NCBI GenBank assembly: GCA_051861205.1
Contig: JBHYDC010000002.1
Span: forward strand, 186,001-250,000
Direction: 5' to 3'
DNA: 64,000 nt
DNA from: JBHYDC01 sp051861205
GTDB lineage: Bacteria > Pseudomonadota > Alphaproteobacteria > Rhizobiales > Pleomorphomonadaceae
Part shown: piece after piece, positions 25,458 to 33,509 of the stretch
How the letters are laid out: each line of letters starts with the position of its first letter
Numbering within the stretch: position 1 is the first letter of the stretch
Made by a program: the position numbers and the translations under genes
The notes under the pieces: generated by a model
Told to the model about the DNA's origin: nothing
Seen by the model: only the letters and a program-made list of their open reading frames with translations
Database searches by the model: none

Positions 25458-27671
25458 TCAGCCGTAGAGCTGGTGAACGGAGGCAGGCGCGCGGACCGCA
25501 CCGGGCTCGGCCGGCTCCGCCGCGCCGGCGGCGTAATGCATGTGGCGCGTCCGGTTCATGCGGTTCACGACCACGCCGAGGATTTCGATGTTGCAGAGAT
25601 GGAGTTCGCGGATCGCGGATGCCGCCGCATCCAGCGTGGTGCGATGCCAGCGCAGGAGGAAGATCGCGCCGTCGGACAACGCCGACACCACCGCCGCGTC
25701 CGCCGACGTGAGGATTGGCGGGGTATCGATTATGATCACGTCGTAGATCTCGCGCAGCGTGGCGATGATCTGTTCGAGCGTCTTATCGTGACCGGCCGAT
25801 TGCAGGCCGTCGGCGCTCCGGGCGGACGGGAGGACGGCGGCGGTGGACATCGGGTCTTGCGTCACCACGTCGCCGAGTTCGGCGTGGCCCTTCAGGATAT
25901 CGCCGAGATCGAAGCCGGGGCGGATGTGCATGAGGCGCGCGACGGCGGGTTTGCGCACGTCGGCGTCGATCAGAATTACCCGGCGGCCGGACACCGCGAG
26001 CGACCGGGCAAGGGCGACCGCCACGGTGGATTTGCCCTCGCCGGGACCGGCCGACGTGATGGCGATGACGCGCGCCTTGCGCATGCGCCGCGACAGGATG
26101 ATCGCCGTCTGGAGTTTCTTGACGGAATGGCTGAAGGCCGACTCGCGCTTTCGCAGCGGATGGAGCTGCGGCGGCGTGCGCGGACTGAATCCGGTCTTCG
26201 GCAGCCACCCGACGATGGGACCGCCGGTGACTTCCATGATCATGCGGCCGTTGCGGATCCGGCCATCCATCTTCTCGCGCACGAAGGCAAGCCCGAAGCC
26301 GGTGAGCGCGCCGCCGATGAAGCCGACGGCGAGAAGCGGCGGCAGGCGCGGGCTGGTGGGCATGCCGGGGGGCACCGCGCTCGTCATCAGGCTCGCCTCG
26401 GGGGCGGCGAAGCCTTCCTGCTCGATGGTCTGCTTGTAGCGGTTGAGGAAGGTTTCGTAGATCGTGCGGGTGGCCGACGCTTCACGCTCCAACTGGTTGA
26501 GGCGGATGCTTTCCTGGCTTTCCGAAGCGGCTTCGCCGATCGCTTGCTGAAGGGCGGATTGCAGCTCTTTCTCCCGGCGCTGGGATACGGTGACGTCGCT
26601 GCGCAGGCTGTCGACGACGCGCGTCATCTCCAGTTGAATTTGCTTTTCGAGCGCGCCTTGCTGAATGCGCAGGGCCGGCAAATCCGGGCTGTTGGAAGCA
26701 CCGGTTTCCTCCAGTTCCTGCTGGCTGCGGGCATAGGTGGCCATCTGTTCGCGTAGGCGCCCGATGAGGGGGGCATTGAGCACGTCCGCGAAGGCGTCGA
26801 GGGCATGCGGATTGTCGGCCGTGGCAGCGAGTTCCAGCGCGGTGGTCAACTTCGCCTCGGCGTCGGCGCGGGCGGCCCGCGCCTTGGCGATCTCGGCATT
26901 GAGGGCGGCGAAGCGCTGCTCAGCAAGGCTGGGGCCTGTGGTCGGCACCAGATTGGCCTCGCGCCGCAGCTTGCCGACGAGCCCTTCGGAGATTTCCAGT
27001 TTCGTCCGGAGTTCCTCGACTTTCTGGCCGAGCCACTCGCTGGCGCGCTGGGTCGCCGCTTCCTGTACGCTGGTCTGGTGGGCAAGATAGGCGTCGGCAT
27101 AAGTGTTCGCGAGCAGCGCGGCAAGGTCCGGACTGGTGGTCGTGACGGTGAGGAAGATCGTGTAGGAGCGGCCGTCGTTGCTAACGTCGACGGTCGAGCG
27201 CATGAGGTCGACGAGGTCGATGTCGGAGGGGCCGGCCGCAGCCTCCGCCGACGGCAAGGGGCCGCCGAACAGCGCCGCGACATAGCCGGTGACGTTGCCG
27301 ATGGTGGTGCCCAGCCAATCCGGTGGGTCGATCATCTCCACCATTTCCGCCCGGGCGGAGGGCGGCAAACGGTTCAAAACGCTTTCCGCCATCGACCGGG
27401 ACGAGATCAAGTCGAGTTCCGTTCGCAACACCGGGTTTTCCTGGGGCAGCCGGGAGATGACCGCCGCGGACGGGATCACCTCCATGTTGCGGGCGTCGAG
27501 CGCCAGCACGGCTTGGGCGACATAGCGCGATGGGGTCGTCTTGAAGACGAACCAGCCGAGCCCGAGACCGATGGCGATGGGAGCCAGCACCAGCCATTTG
27601 TGCCAGGCGATCAGCCGTAACGGCTGAACGGACTCGGCTGCACCGGACAATGCACGATCGGAAACAATCAC
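25458..27671 (-). CDS. Wzc/ExoP-like polysaccharide co-polymerase and tyrosine autokinase
   Basis: A 737-residue inner-membrane protein controlling chain length and export. The N-terminal Wzz domain has a first helix at about 27-45 and a large periplasmic region with coiled coils (about 180-400), then PPGMPTSPRLPPLLAVGFIGGALTGFGLAF as the proline-rich motif plus second helix at about 430-460. The cytoplasmic BY-kinase domain has Walker A GPGEGKST with Lys547, Walker A' VILIDADVRKP and Walker B VIIIDTPPILTSAD. The C-terminal tail has only Tyr713 and Tyr736, fewer than the usual tyrosine cluster. The ExoF-like gene follows and the LuxR-type regulator precedes it on the same strand. Confidence 0.92.
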   Translation of the reverse strand: MIVSDRALSGAAESVQPLRLIAWHKWLVLAPIAIGLGLGWFVFKTTPSRYVAQAVLALDARNMEVIPSAAVISRLPQENPVLRTELDLISSRSMAESVLNRLPPSARAEMVEMIDPPDWLGTTIGNVTGYVAALFGGPLPSAEAAAGPSDIDLVDLMRSTVDVSNDGRSYTIFLTVTTTSPDLAALLANTYADAYLAHQTSVQEAATQRASEWLGQKVEELRTKLEISEGLVGKLRREANLVPTTGPSLAEQRFAALNAEIAKARAARADAEAKLTTALELAATADNPHALDAFADVLNAPLIGRLREQMATYARSQQELEETGASNSPDLPALRIQQGALEKQIQLEMTRVVDSLRSDVTVSQRREKELQSALQQAIGEAASESQESIRLNQLEREASATRTIYETFLNRYKQTIEQEGFAAPEASLMTSAVPPGMPTSPRLPPLLAVGFIGGALTGFGLAFVREKMDGRIRNGRMIMEVTGGPIVGWLPKTGFSPRTPPQLHPLRKRESAFSHSVKKLQTAIILSRRMRKARVIAITSAGPGEGKSTVAVALARSLAVSGRRVILIDADVRKPAVARLMHIRPGFDLGDILKGHAELGDVVTQDPMSTAAVLPSARSADGLQSAGHDKTLEQIIATLREIYDVIIIDTPPILTSADAAVVSALSDGAIFLLRWHRTTLDAAASAIRELHLCNIEILGVVVNRMNRTRHMHYAAGAAEPAEPGAVRAPASVHQLYG

Positions 27672-27714
27672 GGATAAGCCCCATGAATTGAGTTAAAATG
27701 AGTTTTGCGGAAAA

Positions 27715-28560
27715 TCACCAAGTGATTGGCGTGTGGTTGGCCGGTTTCTTGATGATATCTTCGCCATTCATCAGCTTGTTCATAATAAAGGATACTTCAG
27801 TCCGGTTCTTCGCCTTCAGCTTTTTCATGATGCTGCGGATATGAACCTTGACCGTGCTTTCGCACATGTTCAGTTCATAGGCGATCAGCTTGTTAGCCTT
27901 GCCCCGACGCAGCGCCTCGGCAACGGCGAGCTGGCGCGGCGTGAAGTCGGTGTCGGTGCGATGCTTGGGCGCCTGCGACATCTCCTTGATGATCTGGTTG
28001 GACCACAGAAGAACGCTGGCGGGGATGTAGGCTCCCCCTGCTTTGACGAGGTGCATGGCGCGCAGCGCCACTTCGAGCCGCACGCTGGTGGGGATATAGC
28101 CGCGCGCGCCGCTTTCCATGACCGACATGATTTCGTTGAAGTCGTCGATATCGGACATCAGGATGATTTCGATCTTCGGGAAGGCTGCGGCAGTATTCGC
28201 GATCTGGCGCAAGTATTCGGCCGACCTGGACTTGCGCCACTCCACGCACATCAGCGCAAGACCGATCCGGGTGTCGGGCTCGGCGGCGGCGACCGCGAAA
28301 TCCTCCAGCGCGGAGAAATGCCGGATCGCCAAATCGTCCTGGATCATCACCAGACTGCGGGCGAAGCACTCGCGCAGCAGCACACGGTCGTCGATGACGG
28401 CGATTTCGACCGTACCGTCAAGCACCGCCGCAGACCCGCTGCGATCCTCGGATGCGAAGGCGGACAGGGCGAGATCGCCGGGCCGCGCACCATAGTCCGA
28501 CAGTTCGCTACTCGTGATGCCTGACGATAGAATGCTGATCTGGTTGGGCTTTATGTTCAT
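27715..28560 (-). CDS. NarL/LuxR-family regulator with a degenerate receiver domain
   Basis: A 281-residue DNA-binding regulator. After a 50-residue leader, a receiver-like domain starts with VEIAVIDDRVLLRECF; the acidic pair (57-58) and the serine in ILMSD (136) are kept, but the strand that should end in the phosphorylated aspartate reads LALMCVEW and the conserved lysine is replaced in GYIPTSV (Thr158). The C-terminal LuxR helix-turn-helix covers about 206-263 and its recognition segment ESTVKVHIRSIMKKLK is close to that of NarL. It probably controls the wzc-exoF genes just downstream (43 bases). The ATG is preceded by GGAGAG. Confidence 0.88.
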   Translation of the reverse strand: MNIKPNQISILSSGITSSELSDYGARPGDLALSAFASEDRSGSAAVLDGTVEIAVIDDRVLLRECFARSLVMIQDDLAIRHFSALEDFAVAAAEPDTRIGLALMCVEWRKSRSAEYLRQIANTAAAFPKIEIILMSDIDDFNEIMSVMESGARGYIPTSVRLEVALRAMHLVKAGGAYIPASVLLWSNQIIKEMSQAPKHRTDTDFTPRQLAVAEALRRGKANKLIAYELNMCESTVKVHIRSIMKKLKAKNRTEVSFIMNKLMNGEDIIKKPANHTPITW

Positions 28561-29226
28561 AATTTCTCTCCTAATCTAAATCAGCCGATAGTATTCGGCG
28601 TCATGCTTCCATCACCTGTAAGCATAAAGCCGGTTCCGACCAATCTTGCGGGTAACACGTTCCCACCGGATGCTTTGGAGGGCGATATCGCGTTAACGAT
28701 TTATCGCTGTATCAACCCCCGCTGCCTCGTGTTGTGATGGATTATGCATAGTTTGATCCGGCCGACTGTGACGCTGGTCACAGGGCGGCAGGGTCCATGG
28801 GGATCCGTTCGTTGAGGAGGCCCATCACCGCGAGAGGTAAAGGCGTCTACCCCGTTGCAAGTAAATGACCTGCGGAAATCGTGGTCCGGATGTCAGAAAC
28901 GCAATTTGTATCGCGATTATCAACACGGGAGTGCATCCGCTTAAGGTTACCCGCATGGAGGGTGACGGCGCGGTCGAGAGAACATCGGATACCCACACCG
29001 GGGGCACCCCTGCCTTCGGTTCTCACCTTGAGAACATACCCCCTACGTCTTTCGCTCGCTCTTCCACCGGATGCGCAATAGCTTGCACGTCTCTCAGACA
29101 GCCGAATTGAGCTTGGATTCACGCTAGGTTTTGCGTGCGGTCCCTTCCGGGCGGCGCCTTTGACGCTTGTGAAACGGCGGCGGAGCGCAAGTATAGCCTT
29201 CGAAAACCCGGCCGCTGGAGAGATGG
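28561..29226. other. Long divergent intergenic region with regulatory signals
   Basis: A 666-base gap between the leftward regulator gene and the rightward aminotransferase gene. I see no convincing coding sequence; the frames that are open on the minus strand are rich in Arg and Ser and lack any recognisable domain. It contains a perfect CRP-type palindrome (28767-28782), TACCCC heptamers near 28848 and 29037, and a direct repeat of GAGAACAT near 28977 and 29030. It probably carries the promoters for both the export/regulator genes and the sugar-tailoring operon. Confidence 0.6.
28767..28782. promoter_or_regulatory. Perfect CRP-type binding site
   Basis: TGTGACGCTGGTCACA fits TGTGA-N6-TCACA exactly and is a full palindrome apart from the central four bases. 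It lies 207 bases upstream of the NarL/LuxR-type regulator gene and about 445 bases upstream of the aminotransferase gene. Confidence 0.65.
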
Positions 29227-30567
29227 ATGATCCCGAACTCACAGTCCTTTGCGACATCGGACCGCCTGCGGCGGCGGGCTCATGAGCTGATTCCAGGCGG
29301 CGCCCACACCTATGCCAAGGGCGATGATCAATATCCCGTTCTGTCGCCGGGCTTCATCGCGAAGGGGGCGGGGTGCCGGGTTTGGGATGTCGATGGCAAC
29401 GAGTTCGTCGAATACGGCATGGGCAACCGGGCGGTTGGGCTCGGCCATGCCCATCCGGAGGTGATCAGGGCAGCCGAGCGCCAGCTTCGGAACGGCTGCA
29501 ACTTCACCCGGCCGGCGGCGATCGAGGCGGAATGCGCCGAACAGTTCCTGGCGCTGATCAACAACGCCGACATGGTGAAGTTCTGCAAGGACGGCTCGGA
29601 CGCGACCTCCGGCGCGGTCCGGCTGGCGCGCGCCTACACCGGGCGCGATCTCATCGCGATCTGCGCCGATCACCCGTTCTTTTCCGTCGACGACTGGTTC
29701 ATCGGCACGACGGCGATGGATGCCGGCGTGCCGGAGGCGACCAAGGCGCTGACGGTGACCTTTCGCTATGACGATCTGCCCAGCGCCGAAGCGTTGTTCG
29801 CGCGGTATCCGGGTCAGATCGCAGCGGTAATCCTGGAGCCGGCGCGGCTGGCCGACCCCTCCGAGGGGTTCCTCGCCGGCCTAAAGCGGCTGGCGCATGA
29901 CAACGGCGCGTTGTTCGTGCTCGATGAGATGATCACGGGGTTCCGCTGGCATGCGCGCGGGGCGCAGCATGTCTACAATATCGAGCCGGATCTTTCCTGT
30001 TTCGGCAAAGCGATGGGGAATGGCTTCTCGGTTTCGGCGCTTGCCGGCAAGCGGGAGTTCATGCGGCTTGGCGGACTGGACCATACCGACCGCCCGAGGG
30101 TGTTCCTGCTGTCCACCACGCATGGCGCGGAAACCCATGCGCTGGCCGCCGCCATCGCGACCATGCGGATCTATGAGACCGAGCCGGTGGCCGAGTATCT
30201 GGCCGCGATCGGAACCCGGCTGAAGGCTGGCCTCGATCAGGTCATCGCGGCGCATGGGCTGGCGGACCATGTGAAGGTGATCGGCAAGCCGTGCAATCTC
30301 GTGACCGCCACGCTCGACGCCGAACACCGGCCGAGCCAGGCGTTTCGCACCCTGTTCCTGCAAGAGACGATCCGGCGCGGCGTGCTGATGCCCTCGCTGG
30401 TCGTGAGCTACGCCCATCAGGCCGAGGACGTGGACCGGACGATCGAGGCGGTGGACGGCGCGCTCGCCGTTTATGCCCGCGCGCTCGGTGACGGGGTGGA
30501 GAAGCACCTCGTGGGGCGGCCCTCGGAGGTCGTCTACCGCCGCTTTAATTCCGCGCCGGCCGCGTGA
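29227..30567 (+). CDS. Class III aminotransferase, glutamate-1-semialdehyde-aminomutase-like
   Basis: A 446-residue PLP enzyme of fold type I. The start AHELIPGGAHTYAKGDDQYP, the ring-stacking block KFCKDGSDATSGAVRLARAYTGR (about 118-140), the PLP-binding DEMITGFR (Asp233) and the Schiff-base lysine in SCFGKAMGNGF (Lys261) place it near HemL. Purple Alphaproteobacteria normally make aminolevulinate by the Shemin route, and this gene is embedded among nucleotide-sugar genes, so a role in amine transfer during sugar tailoring is more likely than in tetrapyrrole synthesis. It is followed 31 bases later by an epimerase gene in the same direction. Confidence 0.88.
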   Translation: MIPNSQSFATSDRLRRRAHELIPGGAHTYAKGDDQYPVLSPGFIAKGAGCRVWDVDGNEFVEYGMGNRAVGLGHAHPEVIRAAERQLRNGCNFTRPAAIEAECAEQFLALINNADMVKFCKDGSDATSGAVRLARAYTGRDLIAICADHPFFSVDDWFIGTTAMDAGVPEATKALTVTFRYDDLPSAEALFARYPGQIAAVILEPARLADPSEGFLAGLKRLAHDNGALFVLDEMITGFRWHARGAQHVYNIEPDLSCFGKAMGNGFSVSALAGKREFMRLGGLDHTDRPRVFLLSTTHGAETHALAAAIATMRIYETEPVAEYLAAIGTRLKAGLDQVIAAHGLADHVKVIGKPCNLVTATLDAEHRPSQAFRTLFLQETIRRGVLMPSLVVSYAHQAEDVDRTIEAVDGALAVYARALGDGVEKHLVGRPSEVVYRRFNSAPAA

Positions 30568-30598
30568 AGGCCTTTCGTTTTATCAAGGAGACAGTCGG

Positions 30599-31666
30599 AT
30601 GAAAGTTCTGGTGACGGGGAGCCGTGGTTATATCGGCTCGGTGATGGTGCCGATGCTGATTGCGGCGGGGCATGATGTGAGGGGTTATGACAGCGACCTC
30701 TACGCGCGCTGCACCTTTGCAGCCGGCGGGGCGATCACGCCGGTGCCGACCATCCTGAAGGACGTGCGCGATGTGACGCCGCGCGATCTCGATGGCTTCG
30801 ACGCGGTGATCCATCTGGCGGCGCTGTCGAATGATCCGCTCGGCGATCTCAACCCGGATATCACCTACGACATCAACCACCGCGCGAGCGTGGCGATGGC
30901 GAAGGCCGCGAAGGCGGCGGGGGTGGGGCGCTTCCTGTTCGCCTCGTCTTGCAGCAACTACGGCCTTTCCGACGCGGCGATGATCGACGAGACCGGCGCG
31001 CTCAACCCCGTGACGCCTTATGGCCGGTCCAAGGTGATGGCGGAGCGGGATATCGCCGAGCTGGCCGATCAAAGCTTCTGCCCGGTCTATCTGCGCCCGG
31101 CCACCGCCTATGGCGTTTCGCCCCGGCTTCGCTTCGATATCGTGCTCAACAATCTGACCGCTTGGGCGGTGACGACGGGCGTGGTGCATCTGAAATCCGA
31201 TGGATCGCCGTGGCGGCCGATCGTGCATATCGAAGATATCTCACGCGCTTTCATCGCCGCGCTGACGGCGCCGCGCGCGGCGGTGTTCAATGAAGCCTTC
31301 AACGTGGGCGTGACCGCGCACAACTACCGGATCCGCGATATCGCCGAGATCGTGGCGAGCGTGGTGCCGGGCTGCCGGCTGGAACTTGCGCCGGACGCGG
31401 GGCCGGACAAGCGGTCGTATCAGGTGAGCTTTGACAAGATCGCGCGCGTGCTGCCGGACTTCGCGCCGGAGTGGGATCCAAAGCGCGGCGCCGAGCAACT
31501 CTACGCGGCTTACATGGCGGCCGACCTGACGCTGGAGGCTTTCGAGGGCCCGGTCTACCAGCGCATCGGGCACATCAAGATGTTGATGGGGAGCGGCATG
31601 CTCGGGCCGGATCTGCGGCGGCAGGAACCTTCGGCCAATACCGCGGCTAACGTAGCGGCGGAGTGA
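30599..31666 (+). CDS. NAD-dependent epimerase/dehydratase (extended SDR)
   Basis: A 355-residue extended short-chain dehydrogenase. MKVLVTGSRGYIGSVMVP is the NAD-binding loop; VIHLAALSNDPLG, the catalytic serine in ASSCSNYG, the active-site Tyr-x3-Lys in YGRSKVMAE and the late IVHIEDISRAF are visible. This subgroup is common in O-antigen and EPS clusters as a nucleotide-sugar epimerase, reductase or dehydratase of unproven specificity. An AAGGAG binding site lies eight bases before the ATG. The neighbours suggest it acts on the same nucleotide-activated intermediate as the adjacent aminotransferase and RfbC-like enzyme. Confidence 0.88.
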   Translation: MKVLVTGSRGYIGSVMVPMLIAAGHDVRGYDSDLYARCTFAAGGAITPVPTILKDVRDVTPRDLDGFDAVIHLAALSNDPLGDLNPDITYDINHRASVAMAKAAKAAGVGRFLFASSCSNYGLSDAAMIDETGALNPVTPYGRSKVMAERDIAELADQSFCPVYLRPATAYGVSPRLRFDIVLNNLTAWAVTTGVVHLKSDGSPWRPIVHIEDISRAFIAALTAPRAAVFNEAFNVGVTAHNYRIRDIAEIVASVVPGCRLELAPDAGPDKRSYQVSFDKIARVLPDFAPEWDPKRGAEQLYAAYMAADLTLEAFEGPVYQRIGHIKMLMGSGMLGPDLRRQEPSANTAANVAAE

Positions 31667-31674
31667 GTGCAACC

Positions 31675-33075
31675 ATGCGTGGCGCGCCTCCCCCGCCGGT
31701 GACGATCGGCGCTGAAATCTTCCGGCTTGTGGAGGCGATCTATCCGATCTGCCGGAGCATCACCGGGGATGGCGTGCGGCAAACGCTCGCCATCCTTGGT
31801 AAGTCCATCGACATCAAGCGCCACGAGGTGCCGACGGGAACGGCGGTGTTCGATTGGACCATTCCCAAGGAATGGACGATCCGCGACGCCTATGTGCGCC
31901 ATGTGCAAAGCGGCAAGACGGTGATCGACTTTGCCTGCTCCAACCTGGCCGTGCTGAACTATTCCGCCCCGGTTCATGCCCGCATGACGCTGAGCGAGCT
32001 GAAGCCCTTTCTCTACACCGACCCGGATCATCCGGACGTTATCCCCTACCGCACCTCCTATTACCAGGAACGCTGGGGCTTCTGCCTGCCTCATTCGGTA
32101 TTTCTGACGCTGCCGGAGGGCGACTATGACGTGGTGGTGGACGCCACCTTGCAGGCGGGAAGCCTGACCTATGGCGAGTGCTTTCTGCCGGGCGAGACTG
32201 ATGACGAGGTGCTTTTCAGCGCGCATATCTGCCACCCCTCGCTCGCCAACGACAATTGCTCGGGGCTGGCGCTGCTGACGATGCTGGCCCGGCATCTCCA
32301 AGGGCAGCGGCGGCGCTTCGGCTATCGTTTTTTGTTCGCGCCGGGCACGATCGGGTCGCTGGCTTGGCTGACGCGCAACGAGGAAAAGCTCGGACGCATC
32401 CGGCACGGGCTGGTGGTCTCCTGCGTCGGCGATGGCGGCGGGCCGGTGTATAAGCGCAGCCGGCGCGGGCATGCCAAGATCGACCGGGCCGTGGCGCATG
32501 TGCTGGAAAGGGCGGGCGCCGGCGCGCAGGTGATCGATTTCTTCCCCTATGGCTATGATGAGCGGCAGTTCTGCTCGCCGGGATTCGATCTGCCGGTGGG
32601 GCTTTTCCAGCGCAGCCAATTCGGGCAATTCCCGGAGTATCACACGTCGGCCGACAATCTCGATCTGGTCCGGCCGGAGCATCTGGCGCGCTCGTTCGAG
32701 CTTGTTCTTTCCGTGATCGACATCCTGGAGCGGGACAAGCGCCCGGTAAATACGTCGCCCAAGGGCGAGCCGCAGCTTGGCCGGCGCGGGCTCTACACCG
32801 CGCTTGGCGGCGACAAGGACGCGCCCGAAAAAACCATGGCGATGCTGTGGGTGCTGAACCTTGCCGACGGCCGGAACAGCCTTTTGGACATGGCCGAGCG
32901 CGCCGGGCTGCCCTTCGCCGTCATCGCGGATACCGCCGATGTGCTGGCCGCGCACGGCCTCCTTGTTGATCAGGCCGAGACCGGCACGATCAGCGGCCAG
33001 ACCCGGTCCTTGTCGGACATCGCGGTCGGCCGCATCGGCCAGCGGACCGACAAGGCCGGATCGTTCCAGCGATAG
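31675..33075 (+). CDS. DUF4910 aminopeptidase-like protein
   Basis: A protein of about 466 residues of the DUF4910 family, an M28-type zinc peptidase fold found mainly in polysaccharide clusters; no function is established. The likely metal-binding block SAHICHPSLANDNCSG lies near residue 180, and FPYGYDERQFCSPGFDLPVGL and EYHTSADNLDLV are other conserved segments. A winged-helix-like part (LWVLNLADGRNSLLDMAERAGLP...VLAAHGLL) closes the normal family length. The last 34 or so residues run antisense through the end of the convergent RfbC gene and look like read-through. A GTG at 31663 overlapping the upstream stop is an alternative start. Confidence 0.85.
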   Translation: MRGAPPPPVTIGAEIFRLVEAIYPICRSITGDGVRQTLAILGKSIDIKRHEVPTGTAVFDWTIPKEWTIRDAYVRHVQSGKTVIDFACSNLAVLNYSAPVHARMTLSELKPFLYTDPDHPDVIPYRTSYYQERWGFCLPHSVFLTLPEGDYDVVVDATLQAGSLTYGECFLPGETDDEVLFSAHICHPSLANDNCSGLALLTMLARHLQGQRRRFGYRFLFAPGTIGSLAWLTRNEEKLGRIRHGLVVSCVGDGGGPVYKRSRRGHAKIDRAVAHVLERAGAGAQVIDFFPYGYDERQFCSPGFDLPVGLFQRSQFGQFPEYHTSADNLDLVRPEHLARSFELVLSVIDILERDKRPVNTSPKGEPQLGRRGLYTALGGDKDAPEKTMAMLWVLNLADGRNSLLDMAERAGLPFAVIADTADVLAAHGLLVDQAETGTISGQTRSLSDIAVGRIGQRTDKAGSFQR

Positions 33076-33509
33076 CCGCTTGCCGCCGCCGGAACGTAGA
33101 GATCCGAGATGAGATAGCGGACTTCCGTATCGTTGCAGAGCGTCTGAAAGCCGTGGGCAAAGCCGCGCGGGATATAGAGCTGATTGCGGTTTTCGGCCGT
33201 CAGTTCGAAGCCTTGCCACTGGCGATAAGTGGGCGAATGCGGGCGCATGTCGACGATGACGTCATAGATCGCCCCGCGCGTACAGCCGACGAATTTGACC
33301 TCCGCATGGGGTTCGCGCTGAAGGTGCAGGCCGCGCAGCGTGCCGGACTTGGCGTTGTAGGAAAGGCTGTGCTGGACGAAGCGGGTCTCCAATCCGGCCT
33401 CGCCGAATTCGTCCTCGCAATAGGTGCGCGCGAAGAAGCCGCGCTCGTCGGCGGCAGGGGTTTGAATGATAAGAAAGGCACCATCGAGGGTCGTCTTCTC
33501 AAAGATCAT
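32970..33509 (-). CDS. rfbC: dTDP-4-dehydrorhamnose 3,5-epimerase family protein
   Basis: A 179-residue cupin-fold epimerase. It shows DERGFFARTYCEDEFGEAGL, FVQHSLSYNAKSGTLRGLHLQ with the catalytic His62, PRGFAHGFQTL with His119, and EVRYLISDLY with the candidate acid Tyr132. In rhamnose synthesis the enzyme inverts C3 and C5 of dTDP-4-keto-6-deoxyglucose; no rfbA, rfbB or rfbD is nearby, so here it may act on another 4-keto sugar, perhaps CDP-linked. Its ATG overlaps the stop of the upstream pyruvyl transferase gene by four bases, and its last 106 bases overlap the DUF4910 gene tail to tail. A long upstream frame extension is spurious. Confidence 0.88.
   Translation of the reverse strand: MIFEKTTLDGAFLIIQTPAADERGFFARTYCEDEFGEAGLETRFVQHSLSYNAKSGTLRGLHLQREPHAEVKFVGCTRGAIYDVIVDMRPHSPTYRQWQGFELTAENRNQLYIPRGFAHGFQTLCNDTEVRYLISDLYVPAAASGYRWNDPALSVRWPMRPTAMSDKDRVWPLIVPVSA

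Noticed and set aside
28847..29257. A 136-codon minus-strand frame in the long divergent gap
   Set aside because: Ser- and Arg-rich, overlaps the start of the aminotransferase gene, and contains the promoter-like motifs; no ribosome binding site or domain is visible.
29227..30567. Reading the class III aminotransferase as hemL for tetrapyrrole synthesis
   Set aside because: Alphaproteobacteria use the Shemin (ALA synthase) route and the gene sits among nucleotide-sugar genes, away from the bch cluster.
31555..33219. A long open frame (554 codons) on the minus strand opposite the DUF4910 gene
   Set aside because: It is antisense to a gene with clear family motifs, is rich in Arg, His and Gln, and has no domain-like pattern. 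High GC at third positions commonly keeps such frames open.
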